Shown here piece by piece: positions 34,378 to 45,429 of a stretch of 64,000 nt of DNA (the first letter of the stretch is position 1; the number at the start of each line of letters is the position of its first letter). Source of the stretch: Knufia peltigerae (taxonomy: Eukaryota > Ascomycota > Eurotiomycetes > Chaetothyriales > Trichomeriaceae); NCBI GenBank assembly GCA_030247855.1, contig JAPDRN010000044.1, forward strand, positions 172,283 to 236,282, written 5' to 3'. The notes beneath the pieces are model-generated. The model was not told the origin of the DNA. It searched no databases and worked only from the letters and a program-made list of their open reading frames with translations. Made by a program: the position numbers and the translations under genes.

Positions 34378-35499
34378 GATTGATCGATGTCCGAGAACGC
34401 GGATACCCCGGACTATCGGTGGTCAATTGTTTCCAGATACAATGAACCTTCACTGAAGGCGTCACATTCCGTAACACTTTGCAGTCGTTAATCATATGGC
34501 GTTTGTAATCATCGTAAGTCGTTGACAGCCTTGGAACTGCTGACATCATCAAGAGTGAAGGACTGCTACGAGTACGAGTACGAATACGCAAATTATGTAA
34601 CTTCTTACACAAGACAGAAGATTAGGTAGGTATCTACTTTCTCAAATCTTTATTGTACGGAGTACGGAGTACTCCTCTTCGACATATCTGTGGTACGGAA
34701 TGTATCTTCCTCAAAGGAATCTCTGATCAAACCTCCATGTTTGCGCCTAGGTGAGAAGATCGCTCGCGAAATTGGAACCACAAACTCCAAGTCTTGTATC
34801 CGTACTACGGCAGGGCGCCTTACAAAAGTCCCTCAATCTCAATTGATCACCAGGCTTTGTGTCCCCATCGTTTACCTAGGGAGTCTGAGGACTAGGTTGA
34901 GGTTGGCTCTGCAAGGCCCCCCTGTGAAAATCCATGCCATGTCTTTTTTTTAGTGCCTTCCTCAGCCTTACAGGCCATCAGGGGCATGACAAGCCACGAC
35001 AAGTCTAGCAGAGCCTCCCTTGCGACACTGGCAATCTAACCCAACTCATTGGGGCACAATTTTGAGACTATCACAGTGGCTAGGCTCGCACCTTCCCTGC
35101 TGAATTCTGTCTGGCGCCAGCTCCAGACGCCCACGAAGCACGAATGAGACTCCCCCTTCGACACCAAAATCGACCATAGAGGGCTGCCACTAACAAGGGT
35201 AAACATGGCGATGGCAGCCATGGGCTTTTCGAAGAACGCGACCGACCCCCATCGGGTCGCATTGCGGCAGTACGGACGACAGAGTACCCGTTACCGGAGT
35301 ATTGACTTGTCACGTTTTCAGTGATCCCGGCTTTTTGATCTTGTCTGTTGCCCAATTCACCTTGGATGATCTGTGCCTACAATCTTTGTACACCTCTAGG
35401 AGTTGGTGATCTACCTCTTTTCTGTTGAAAGATACAGTCAGAACCGGGTGGCCGCCCAGACTGATATTCTTCCTGCCTCTCTTTGAGCCACCAACACAA
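34378..35499. promoter_or_regulatory. Divergent intergenic region with clustered GTACGGAGTAC and TACGAGTACGA repeats
   Basis: About 1.1 kb. It includes CTACGAGTACGAGTACG near 34565 and two overlapping exact GTACGGAGTAC copies at 34655-34672. No gene supported; it carries promoters of the lipase and the surface protein. Confidence 0.5.
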
Positions 35500-36751
35500 A
35501 TGTCCAAAATGTTGATCTCACTACTGTTATCCATACTCTCGCTGGGACTGCGCGTCAACGTCCAGGCCCTCGAAGTGACCAGCGGATCGACGTGCGCCGA
35601 CATTTGCGAGGGCCCGACCTTGACGTACAGCGACGACCTGACATGCGACGATGATGGCTACTTCAACACAGCCAACGGTGACACCATGCACGACTGCCTC
35701 GTGTGCGAAAGCAAGAGTACGGCCACGGCGGGGAACAACAGTAATCCGCAGAACAACGACATCTATTGGTTTTTGTGTGAGTACATTCCCATCTTTCGTG
35801 ATTCCTCTGATGACTCGGGCCCGATCCGAGGACCCGGAGAGAATGCTTCATGCTGACGCTGAAGGTCCCAGTCAACATGAAATATACTCTCGAGTACTGC
35901 ATGTTCCAGGGCAACGGTAGCACGCCGAATCTGCCTCAATGTCAATCCGACTGCGCTGGACTTTACCCGGTGCTCGCGAGTTCGTGGTTCACTCCAACAC
36001 CGGCAGAGCAATATGACTATTGCTCCATCAACAATACTGCTTTTCCAACCTACGTGGACGAATGCGCCTCTTGTTTGCAAGCACGTTCTGGTTCAGTGAT
36101 TCTTGGCAATTGTAAGCCCAACACAAACACAAGCCCCCGAAGCGTCGCGAAAGCGTTGGACATTGACAAATTTGTGCTCCGTTAGACCTGAATGCGATGA
36201 AGGCCGGCTGTGACACCAAGCCCAACGCAACATTGGGCCAGACGATTTCTCTCCAACGAGACCTCTTCGACACGGCGGCGGGAACTCTACCTCCGACGAT
36301 ATCCGCGGGGATCGCATCGATATCGAGCTCACCCTCGTCCAGCGCCACGGGTGCATCTGGGAGCAGCGGCTCCTCGTCAGGGAACGGCGCCGACCCCACG
36401 AGCGGCGGCACCACACAAGCATCGCCGTCCCCGTCGAGCAGCTCCTCAACAGGCCTCAGTGGTGGTGCCGCCGCCGGCATTGGTGTCGGCTGTGGCCTGG
36501 CCGCGATAGCGTCGGTCGGGGCGCTGGGAGTGTTCGTCATCCGTCGACGCCGGTCCCGCCGTGCCATGGCGGCGTCATCCGATTTCGTTGACCCCAAACG
36601 ATCGTACATGGCGAGCCCATATCAGCAGCAGCAGCAGCAGCACATGCCGGATGGCCAGTATATTCAGCAGATCGGGGGTTCCGAGGTGCACGAGATCGAC
36701 TCAGGCCAACAAGTGAAGACGGGCGCGACGTCCAGGACAGAGCTGGAATAG
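35500..36751 (+). CDS. Single-pass surface protein: Cys-rich ectodomain, Ser-rich stalk, TM, polyQ tail
   Basis: A predicted type I membrane protein of about 360 residues. Exons are 35500-35776, 35872-36111 and 36186-36751. The chosen ATG gives MSKMLISLLLSILSLGLR, a good signal peptide. The ectodomain (about 25-200) contains many paired cysteines (TCADIC, DCLVCES, CQSDCAGLY, DECASCLQA) and sequons. A Ser/Gly-rich stalk precedes one membrane segment (about 266-290, GIGVGCGLAAIASVGALGVF) and a strongly basic stop-transfer RRRRSRR. The cytoplasmic tail has six consecutive CAG-encoded Gln (36623-36640). I recognise the architecture from fungal plasma-membrane proteins sometimes labelled LPXTG-like, but not a specific function. 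A sensor or adhesion role is possible. Confidence 0.8.
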
Positions 36752-36996
36752 TTTCGTCCACTTTGTGAAAAGTGAGATGATCTTGGCGACTTACAACCAT
36801 GTTTACACGTGTTCAGACAGTTCTTTTCAGTGTGTTGGGCGTTCTGTCCTGGTATGGGACCGGAATAAGACAATGGTTCGGATGGAAAGCAAGGGATGGT
36901 AGATATTTGGAAGCGTTTTGCTTTTTGGGAAAAGAAAAAAGGCGATCCGGTCCCCAGTTATAGTATAAACGAGGACGTTGAATCAAATTCCATTAT

Positions 36997-38820
36997 TCAC
37001 AATTTGATACTCTTGATCACATTGGTCTTGATACCTGTGGCTTCACCACCATACCCTCCTCGGCCCTCGCCACCCTTGTATACCTGTCGGATGGAGCCGA
37101 GTTTCTTCATCTTCTCGTCAAACTTCTTCCTCTTCTTGACACGAGGATTGCGCACGTCCTTCTTTCGTTTAGGCGCAAGGCCCTTGTTCTTTTCGATGGC
37201 GTACGTGATCTTCCGCTTGCCATCCGCCCCGACCTGTTCTTCCTCATACACTTGGGCTCCCTGTCTAGCGGCCTCGGCGTACGCTTCTGCTCTAGCTTGC
37301 TTGTCGGCCTTCTTTGCTTTCTTGCTCGAAATCAACATGTCGTAATATTCGTTGGCATCGTCGTTCAATTCTCGGCCCATTCCGGTATCGTCATCTCCCG
37401 AGTCGAACACTTCTTCATCGCCATGAGCAGCCTCTCTTCCTCTCATCTCTGCCTCACGCATCAAACGGTCTTGTCTATCACGAAGACGCTCCTTGTGCGG
37501 TACATCGTCATCGCCGCCGGCGTTACGTGAAGCCGCGCCTCTCTTGTTGGCCTTTTGTGCGATTTGCGACGTGTAGAATCGCAGAGACTTCTTTCTCTTT
37601 GCCTTCTCTGCGGCCTCCTCCGCAGTCAAGGGCACTTCGTCCCCAAAATCGGACTCGTCATCCTCGGGCGTCTGCAGCGACGAGGCAAGGAGTTCCTTCA
37701 GGTCATCCCGCTTAGATTTCTTGGGTTTCTTAGTCTTCTTGGGTGATGGAGCTGGTTCGGGGAGGACATCTCCTGTCATTGTTGCTGATGTTGTCGTTTT
37801 CTTCGACTTCTTGCTCTTTTCGGGCTTCTTCGCTTCAATTTTATACTTAGATTGCTCAGGCAGCCTAACCTCAGGTGGCTGGACTGACACAACTTCCTCC
37901 TCGGCCGCGGGAACTTCAACAGGCGTCAAGTCTTGCGCTTCCTGCCACAGTTCCCGACAGCGCACAAGATTACTCATGATGGGATGTTCTCGCAGTTCAC
38001 CAGGAGCTAGTGCCGTGCCGCTTTTCGAGGATGTGAGAACAGCCAAGTACATTGCAATGGCACCCAGATATGACGAAAGCGCCCAGAACCTCGTCAGAGA
38101 TATATTGCGCTCAACAGTCTGTCCACTTGGTACACCAGATATCTCGATCTTCTTCTTCAGCTCACGGTATTCGTCTTGTAACGAGATGAAGTCTTGTGCC
38201 AAGGGTTCGAACTCGGGGTACCTAGATTTCAGGATCTGCGTGCGTTCCTTGGCCGTCGCATTTGGAGGTATTTGAAGTTCCGGCAGCTTTTCGACCGCAG
38301 AACGCTTGCCTTGTGTCTTCTGGGTCTCAGTATCCACCCATGCGCTTTCGTCGAAGCCAAAGTCGGCCTCGGTCATGGACTTGAGTTGTTTCAGCTGCAG
38401 TCTGCGCGCTTCGGCTTCTTCTTCGAGGGCGTCGGCCTCGGTCTCGATCACATCGGCATTGTAATAGTCGGCCTTGGTCGTACCCCAGTTCTCTTCCAAC
38501 TCTTCATACTCGTATCCATCCCGTTGATCACCAGCATCAGCGTCGAAGTCTACATCACCATCATCATCGTCTTCCAGATCGTCCTCAACATCGGCGTGAG
38601 CGTCTTGGTAGACTTCTTCATCCGAGGACTGTAATTGTTCCTCCTGCTCTTCTAGTCTTCGTACTCTCTTTGCGGCTGGCGCTTCGTCGAGTAATACCTT
38701 GTCTCGTCCGGCGAAAAACTCGTCCTCGGAATCATCGAATCTTTCGTCGACATCGTATCGCTCTGTCCTGTCAGGAACAGCCTGCTGGCTTGCTCGTCCA
38801 GCCTTTCTCTTCTTGGCCAT
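36997..38820 (-). CDS. sas10: Sas10/Utp3, small-subunit processome protein
   Basis: An intronless nucleolar protein of 607 residues required in yeast for 18S rRNA maturation as part of the U3 snoRNP. The N terminus is very acidic (EDDLEDDDDGDVDFDADAG), with a basic MAKKRKAGR start. The Sas10/C1D-type helical domain lies in the middle (RYPEFEPLAQDFISLQDEY onwards). The conserved C-terminal Sas10 domain includes GADGKRKITYAIEKNKGL, RKKDVRNPRVKKRKKF and ends KTNVIKSIKL. Length and layout fit fungal orthologues. The gene shares its promoter with the ketodihydrosphingosine reductase gene, 522 bp between starts. Identification is confident. Confidence 0.96.
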   Translation of the reverse strand: MAKKRKAGRASQQAVPDRTERYDVDERFDDSEDEFFAGRDKVLLDEAPAAKRVRRLEEQEEQLQSSDEEVYQDAHADVEDDLEDDDDGDVDFDADAGDQRDGYEYEELEENWGTTKADYYNADVIETEADALEEEAEARRLQLKQLKSMTEADFGFDESAWVDTETQKTQGKRSAVEKLPELQIPPNATAKERTQILKSRYPEFEPLAQDFISLQDEYRELKKKIEISGVPSGQTVERNISLTRFWALSSYLGAIAMYLAVLTSSKSGTALAPGELREHPIMSNLVRCRELWQEAQDLTPVEVPAAEEEVVSVQPPEVRLPEQSKYKIEAKKPEKSKKSKKTTTSATMTGDVLPEPAPSPKKTKKPKKSKRDDLKELLASSLQTPEDDESDFGDEVPLTAEEAAEKAKRKKSLRFYTSQIAQKANKRGAASRNAGGDDDVPHKERLRDRQDRLMREAEMRGREAAHGDEEVFDSGDDDTGMGRELNDDANEYYDMLISSKKAKKADKQARAEAYAEAARQGAQVYEEEQVGADGKRKITYAIEKNKGLAPKRKKDVRNPRVKKRKKFDEKMKKLGSIRQVYKGGEGRGGYGGEATGIKTNVIKSIKL

Positions 38821-39342
38821 TGCTGGTTTCAGAGTACTGAGTAAGAAGTCAAGTACTGAGCCTGCGCATTACCATCCAAATACTTCGCGGATGCGCAGGC
38901 CAGAAACTTTTTTTTGGAGTCACGGGCTTGGCGTCATGTTAACGACTTGTGAGGGGCTTCAGTCACCAATAACCTCCGGCCTGGAGCGCACTAATCCTTT
39001 ACTTAGGCTTCACTAACTTGGGGATACATTAGAGGGCTCGGTGGTGGATTCTCTGGCTCCGTAATTCTTTAACATGAGGGACAGTGTTGTAGAGTACCTG
39101 CGGAGTCTTGATCAGCTACGCACTACGATTCAGAGTACTGCAGTATTACTTACAGATAGCCAGATGTTCAATTGGCCCGATCATCTTTAGAACCTCTCGA
39201 CGTACTTCTACATTCCCTAATACACACGCAGTACGAATACGTGAGATGCGAGTTGCTTCCCCTGACGAACGGTGCGCCTTAAACTCGGCAAGGCTTTGAT
39301 CCTCTCTCCTCCCTCCTCCTGATCCTCCCTTCGCTCCCAGAA
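38821..39342. promoter_or_regulatory. Divergent promoter, sas10 / ksr1
   Basis: 522 bp between two start codons of housekeeping genes. Pyrimidine-rich tracts lie just before the plus-strand ATG (39300-39340). No TATA box seen, as is common for such genes. Confidence 0.55.
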
Positions 39343-40422
39343 ATGAGTACTAGTCTCATATATACGTCCCTGAGCACTCTCGCAGTGGCCGCGCTGAGCT
39401 TCGTCGTCTTCAAAATGCTGTTCTCAAGGAAGAATCAATTCCCTACTGATGGCCTCACGGCCATTGTCACAGGTGGCTCGCAAGGCATGGGCCTTTCTAT
39501 AGCGGAAGAACTCTCCAGCAGAGGCGCAAACGTGGTGATCGTCGCGCAGGACAAGGGCAAACTGGCAAGGGCCGTCGACACGATTCGCGCAAAGGCACTC
39601 AAACCACAGCAAAAGTTCCTCGACCTCTCCTTTGACCTGCGATCGCCCGAGTCTGCGCCTAGGATCATCGAACAAGTCACGCAATGGAACAATGGACAAG
39701 CACCGGACATGGTCTTCTGCTGTGCAGGCAACTGCCAGCCCGCTTTCCTCGCGGATGCGAGCGTCGAGACACTGCGAGGACAAATGGACACAATCTACTG
39801 GTCCTCGGTATACATGGCGCACGCAACCTTGAATCTGTGGAAGCGACCTTCAGTCCCAGAGAACAAGCAACGCGTTAACCCGCCCACGCGACATATCGTC
39901 TTCACATGCAGCACGCTCGCTTTCCTCCCAGTCGCCGGCTACTCGCCTTATTCTCCTGCAAAGGCCGCAATGAAGGCCATGGCCGACGGTCTAAATCAAG
40001 AAGTGGCAGTCTACAATGGTTCTCGGTTGGGTTCTGGTCCTGCTCCTGACGCAGACGTTGCGGTCCATATCGTATTTCCTTGTGGCATCATTTCCCCCGG
40101 CTTCGAGAACGAGAACAAGATCAAACCGGAGCTCACCGTCATGCTTGAAAAAGATGACAAGCCACAACTACCAGACGAGATTGCGAAGATTGTGCTCAAC
40201 CGACTCGATGCTGGCGACTTCATGATCAGCACGTTGTTACTGGGACATTTGATGAGGGGCATAGGCATGGCCAGCAGTGTGCGGAAGAACCTCATGGATG
40301 TTTTCTGGAACTGGGTGGGGTCTCTTGTCATTATCTTCGTCGCCCCTGACCTTATTTCGAAATGCCAAAATTGGGGCAAACAGAGAGGATTGGCGGCGAC
40401 TGGACCTGCTCCTTCAAGTTGA
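39343..40422 (+). CDS. ksr1: 3-ketodihydrosphingosine reductase
   Basis: An intronless ER enzyme of 359 residues that reduces 3-ketodihydrosphingosine to dihydrosphingosine with NADPH, the second step of sphingolipid synthesis (yeast TSC10). An N-terminal hydrophobic anchor precedes the SDR dinucleotide motif AIVTGGSQGMGLSIAEEL. FCCAGNCQPAF matches the NAG motif region. The catalytic Ser is in FTCSTLAFLPVAG and the Tyr-x3-Lys is YSPYSPAKAAMKAMADG. A C-terminal hydrophobic stretch follows. The stop lies 20 bp from the converging MSH5 stop. The delta4-desaturase gene of the same pathway is about 3.3 kb beyond it. Confident. Confidence 0.95.
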   Translation: MSTSLIYTSLSTLAVAALSFVVFKMLFSRKNQFPTDGLTAIVTGGSQGMGLSIAEELSSRGANVVIVAQDKGKLARAVDTIRAKALKPQQKFLDLSFDLRSPESAPRIIEQVTQWNNGQAPDMVFCCAGNCQPAFLADASVETLRGQMDTIYWSSVYMAHATLNLWKRPSVPENKQRVNPPTRHIVFTCSTLAFLPVAGYSPYSPAKAAMKAMADGLNQEVAVYNGSRLGSGPAPDADVAVHIVFPCGIISPGFENENKIKPELTVMLEKDDKPQLPDEIAKIVLNRLDAGDFMISTLLLGHLMRGIGMASSVRKNLMDVFWNWVGSLVIIFVAPDLISKCQNWGKQRGLAATGPAPSS

Positions 40423-40442
40423 ACATACTTTACACCACCCCT

Positions 40443-43441
40443 TCAAATGTCCAGCTCTTCAGTCGCGTTCGAGGCCGGCTCTATCATGGCATCCAGCAAA
40501 GCCTGCAGCTCGTTTTTTGTCATCTGTTGGTCAAAGTTTTGATCCAAAAAGAGCTCCGCGGCAACTTCAGCCGCTTCGAGTTCCGCTGCCTCGCTCACGG
40601 TCAACGCAGAACATTGTGAGACCAGATCCTCCCCCTTCCTCGCCCGCCGAGAAAGATCCAAGGCTCGTTCAACAACTTCTTCGGGGATACCATTCATTGC
40701 TGCACATTGTGTACCATAGGAGAGATCGCTATGACCGCGTCGGAGATTGTACAAATAAGAGACTCTGCTTTGTTGCTCAGTCACTCTTTCGTCCACGTTC
40801 TCAACCCGTACTTCCATATGTGCAAAGGAGATATTCTTCAAGGATCCGAACAAATTTGTTTCGAAGATCTCGTGAAAATGCGTTGCGACCAGAGCCTTTG
40901 GAGCCTGGGTGTTGAGAGACAAGAGATGTAGAAAGACACCGGCGGCTAAACCAGCACCATCGCACGTGTCGGTGCCTTTCCCAAATTCGTCAATCACTAT
41001 CAAACTCTTCCTCGTACACGAATTCAGGGCCATAGCAATCTGCTGCATATCAATCATAAACGCAGACTGGACCTTGGAAACCGTCTCCCTGGTGGTGAGG
41101 CGCGTGAAGATCTTATCGGTGATGCCGATAGTCGCGGACTCTGCTGGGACAAAAGACCCGATGTGAGCCATGTAGACTGCCAATGCCACCTGCTTCTGAT
41201 AGACCGACTTTCCAGAATAGTTTGGGCCCGTCAGCAGCAGCATACTTGGTCCGACCGGAGCGTGTTCATCCTCGCCGCCCCCGCCCAATATGAAGGTGTC
41301 GTTAGGGACGAAAGATGGAACGCTCTTCTCCTGTAGCAGGTGTCTTCCTTTTTCAATGTCTATGACATTGTGCTCTATGATCTTTGGGCGAGTCAACCTG
41401 TGCTCATATGCAGAATGAACAAATGCCAGGTTGCAGTCCAGCTCACCACAGATGTCAGATGCTTCTATGAGAAATTTCTCGTGCTCGAGAACCTTCTGCG
41501 CCAAGTCATGGGCAATTTCAATTTCATAGTCGCACATATTGGCGTAGATATCGCCTATGTCCTCGTCCAACACTCGCATCGTAGCGTCCTTGAAGTATAC
41601 GCGGCTGTCGGCCGTGAACATCTGCTCCCAGTCCAATGCACGCCAATTGATCTCTGGCTCATGAGTATTTGGATCCACAGGGATTGAGATGTGATAGCCT
41701 AGATGAGGAAGGTAGATGACGTTGAGTTCGATGTTCAGGCCAAGAGACCTGTCGATCTCCCTGGCTGTTTCCGTCAGGACCTCATCCAGTTTGTCATGTT
41801 TGCGCTTGAGCTCGTCGAGTCGTGGATAGATATCACAGTTAATCACTGTCCTTTGCGCCTCTGCCGACCCATCAAAGTCAACAGTCTCATGCACCATTTC
41901 ACTTATCTTTTGTAGGCTACCGCGGTCAAGCACTCCAACGGCACGAGACCACAGACAAAGACGATCTGCCCCGATGACTCCGTGAAGGGATTCTGCAACA
42001 GCAATGGAATGTCGACAGAACTCCCAAAGCGCCAACCACACGCTCCCTTTGAACGCATTAGGCTGCTGCTTCCCACGTTCGATACCCTTGCGAAGAAGAG
42101 TGGTCGTGTTCCTCATGTCCTTGATTTTGCCCAAGCATTTGCTAAGTTCCTGTCGTGCCTGCTGATTTTCCGATCGGATTAAGACGGACACGAAGTCGAG
42201 CCTGGAGTTGATGCGGTCAACATCAAGTGAAGGCCGGAGAACGGCTTGACGGAGACGGGACTTTCCTTGTGGGCTTTTGGCGTGAACGTGGAAGAGAGCA
42301 TGTATGGACAAAGGAGCTTCTTTGCTTTTCGTTGGGCCTGTGGTCGGTGCCGAGCCGGCCACTCGTGGCTCAATAACTTGCAGAGATGCGAGTGTATCCG
42401 CATTGACAAGCCTGGCGATGAGTCAGCCTCCACAGAAGAGCACACACATGTGGACTTACATAGTGTGCCGGAGACTGAACATCTCGCATAGTGCAACTCG
42501 GAAGACGTGCCCACCTCTAGGATCGTCAGGCAGATATGTTGAAGCCCTCTTGCGTTGCAGATAGCCGAGAACAGCTCCGGCACAGCCAATACTCATTCTG
42601 TGATCTAGATTAAGACGTGTCGAGAGCTGAAGCAGCCTTCCTCTTCGTTGGGTGAAACCAATCTCGGTAGTATTCTCTTCTTCATAGAAGTCAGGGTCAT
42701 CAGGGACGAAGAATTGGCCATTGGAATCACAGAAGAGCCCCGAAGAAGCAAGGGCAATAATCTTATTCAAGGCTCCTTCATAGTTGAAGTCCGCGAGTGG
42801 TCGGATTTCCGTTTCGTAAGGAAGAGGCAATTGATCATCGGCTGAATATGTCGTAAGATTTTGCTCGTAACTTGTCAAAAAAAACAAAACTCACCGCTAG
42901 CAACAACAGATGTCGGTCGCTGTGACCGCGATGTAGTGATTTGGGCCAGACTGTCAGCTCGAGGAGACAGAATAACAGTGGTGGGTTGTATATCGATCTT
43001 CACTGATCCAGGTCAGTATCATCTGCCAGTGGCTTGCAACGTTTCCTCACATCTCTCGACAAAGTCATGATCTCCGCCACCAATCTCCTCCATGCATAGA
43101 AGCCTTTCTTCTCCAGCTATGTAGTATGCGCAGCCAACGATGCTCTTCGGACCAATGTTGACGGCCATGATAATATGCTCGGAATCGTCATCATTCGGTT
43201 GTGGTAATCCAAGGTCTTCGGCTGATTGCATCTGCGACAGAGTACGAGGTGTAGTAAATGCATGCCGGGGAGTCGCTGTTGCTGACGAGGGCGTGGCCGA
43301 GGGTCTATGCAAGGATCTCGCAAGACCAATTGGTCGACGTCGGCGATGTGGAGATTGAAGGCCTCCAGTGCTGCGAAAAGGTCTGAATGGGCTCTGATGG
43401 TGATTTCGATGCCTCTGCCTAGCTTGGCCCGTGGACGGCAT
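40443..43441 (-). CDS. msh5: MSH5, meiotic MutS homologue
   Basis: A protein of about 949 residues that with MSH4 stabilises meiotic recombination intermediates and promotes crossovers. Exons in transcript order are 43441-43051, 43002-42895, 42841-42460 and 42411-40443; three introns of 48-53 nt. The N-terminal part has SEHIIMAVNIG and SIVGCAYYIAGEERL, the MutS-like domain entry. The ATPase core holds the Walker A GPNYSGKSVYQKQVA, with Ser-Val-Tyr rather than the MSH4/MSH2 Ser-Thr-Tyr. MSH5-like VYMAHIGSFVPAESATIG, SKVQSAFMID and Walker B SLIVIDEFGKGTD follow, then ALVATHFHE. The Arg/Ser/Thr-rich first exon is poorly conserved, so an alternative start is possible. Presence of an intact gene suggests meiotic capacity. 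Confidence 0.94.
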
Positions 43442-43719
43442 CTTTCGGTATGGGATTTCCGCAAAAGGGCAATTGTAATCGAATCGAGAGGATGGAAGGA
43501 ATGTCTCGAACGATAAGAAAGGGAAAAAAGCAAAACAGATCACTGTGGGCGACGCAAGGCCATCTCGACCACTCACCTTCATCAAAAAGCAAGAACGACA
43601 TAGCTTTCACGCGTTTGGAAAGGACCTATACTCCTTCGTCATTCATTTGTCATGTACAATTAGTTCATGTCTATCGGGTCATGTCCTCGTCTTTTATGCC
43701 TCAGGTAGTACTGAGAAGA

Positions 43720-44856
43720 TCAACTCTGAATTTCACCATCCGTCCAGCCACCAACGATGCGTCCACCTTCTGCTCTTTTCACACGACACCACATACCCAC
43801 TTCTTTATCGGTTATGAATTGCCACAGCACCAAAGGCCAACTTTCATGACAAGGCAATGGGTCATAGAACTCCCGCGCTATTTCATAAACCTTAGGTAGT
43901 CGAGTCCATGGAATCGCAGGGAAATCGTGGTGTTCGTTATGATAGCCAACATTGTAGGTGAGCACATTTAGAGGCCCGTAATACGAGAACGTTTCAGGAA
44001 TCGGAACATCTTTTGGCATCTTTCCATTCACCGTGCGGGATTTGGAGAAGACGTAGTGCTCAGAGATAAAGTGAGCAGCACAGGGATGTAGAGAGCCAGC
44101 AAGGAACGAGCTCATTAGTAGGTAGACAAACGCCTTGGTCCCCAAGTAACGAAGGATGAGGGCGTCGAAGACAATCTGTGCAACAATATTGGTGTAATGT
44201 ACTGGGCCAAAAGGGATTTTATAGACCATCATCGGTCTTATAGCGTAGAAGATGAGCTGGAAGGTGCAGAAGAAGGCTTTGCCCAGCACCGAGTCCAGGA
44301 AAATAGCCTCAAGCGCTGTGGGAAGGTCGGTATCGACGCCGTCGACACCCAGTGACTTATGGTGAGTCAAATGATATTGTCGGAACCCAGCAGAGTAAGG
44401 TAGGCCAATAGGCAGGTTTGCGAATATTGCAAAGAGCCTGTTGTAGTTCGGAGTTCGGAAGGCAAGGTTGTGGCTGATTTCATGGATTGCCAGGAAGAGG
44501 TTCTGGTTTGCCGTGGCACCGACGATGTAGGCTGTCAAAAAGAACGGCCACGAGAATATGGGACTGTTTCTGAGCAAGCTGGCACAGGTCACCTGTAACA
44601 GGACGACCGCTAGGACAAGGTATTTGGTGAGTGGTTCTGGCCCGCACAGCTGTAAGACTTCCTTGTGCGCTTTGATTATTGCCTGTCTCCGAGTTCGATG
44701 GGGTTCTTCGGTGTATGTCCAGAAGAACTTATCCTCCATTGTTCGCTGTCCATGACTTGAATCTTCTCTTCTGATTTGATCCTGTACCTCGGATTTCGGA
44801 GTAGTCTGATTGCGTTGCAGCCTCCGAGGAGACTGCGTTTCGGTTGCGGTGGACAT
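43720..44856 (-). CDS. Sphingolipid delta4-desaturase
   Basis: An intronless ER membrane enzyme of 378 residues that introduces the delta4 double bond into dihydroceramide (DEGS1/Des1 family), needed for glucosylceramide synthesis in fungi. The N-terminal Lipid_DES region is present (EDKFFWTYTEEPHRTRRQAI). The three di-iron His boxes are HEISHN, HLTHHKSLG and YHNEHHDFP. Several membrane segments lie between them. DVPIPETFSYYGPLNVLTYNVG is a typical DES signature (given here in part). It lies 278 bp upstream of and on the same strand as MSH5. Its pathway partner ksr1 is beyond MSH5. Confident. Confidence 0.95.
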   Translation of the reverse strand: MSTATETQSPRRLQRNQTTPKSEVQDQIRREDSSHGQRTMEDKFFWTYTEEPHRTRRQAIIKAHKEVLQLCGPEPLTKYLVLAVVLLQVTCASLLRNSPIFSWPFFLTAYIVGATANQNLFLAIHEISHNLAFRTPNYNRLFAIFANLPIGLPYSAGFRQYHLTHHKSLGVDGVDTDLPTALEAIFLDSVLGKAFFCTFQLIFYAIRPMMVYKIPFGPVHYTNIVAQIVFDALILRYLGTKAFVYLLMSSFLAGSLHPCAAHFISEHYVFSKSRTVNGKMPKDVPIPETFSYYGPLNVLTYNVGYHNEHHDFPAIPWTRLPKVYEIAREFYDPLPCHESWPLVLWQFITDKEVGMWCRVKRAEGGRIVGGWTDGEIQS

Positions 44857-45429
44857 AACAAGTTGAACAGTCTGCGGTAATTCTAGGTCTAGGATAAATG
44901 GATAAGGGAAGGACCGACAGAAAGAATGGCTGTCCTTGGTGCGAGAAGCATTAGGAACGCTGTAAATATCAGAAGAGTGCGAAGATCAGGAGACGTTGAG
45001 AAGCGGTGGTGGATAAAAAAATACCGGGCGGCGTGATCCTCAGCACCCCGCACGTGCATTAATCGACCTCGACGCGTTTTTAACGGGTACGAGTACGGAG
45101 TACGGACGGAGTTCTAATATCGATATGGAGGACAATTTACGCGGCTGGACTCCTATTGTACAGCACAGGCAATCAATCGATATTCTCAACCTTCCCTGAT
45201 TCTGCTCGGTGGGTTTTGATTAATCTAATTCTATCATGACCCTCAGATCCACGATCCTCCACGCGTCAGCTACCAAGGCAATGGATAATCCCTTCATTCA
45301 TGGTCAGCATCGCCTGGATCAATTGGTGGCAACAGAGCACGAATTATGCTTGCCATTCTGAGATCCCACACGAGATGGTTCGCCGTGAAGACTGTTCAAG
45401 CTCAAGGCCAAGGGACAATATGAGAACAC
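44857..45429. other. Intergenic between UBX gene end and desaturase start
   Basis: About 570 bp holding the desaturase promoter. It contains one exact GTACGGAGTAC at 45093-45103 inside GTACGAGTACGGAGTACGG. No gene seen. Confidence 0.5.

Noticed and set aside
40443..43441. MSH4 as an alternative identity for the MutS homologue
   Set aside because: The Walker A region reads GPNYSGKSVY with VYMAHIGSFVPAESA, which is the MSH5 pattern; MSH4 has GPNMSGKSTY.
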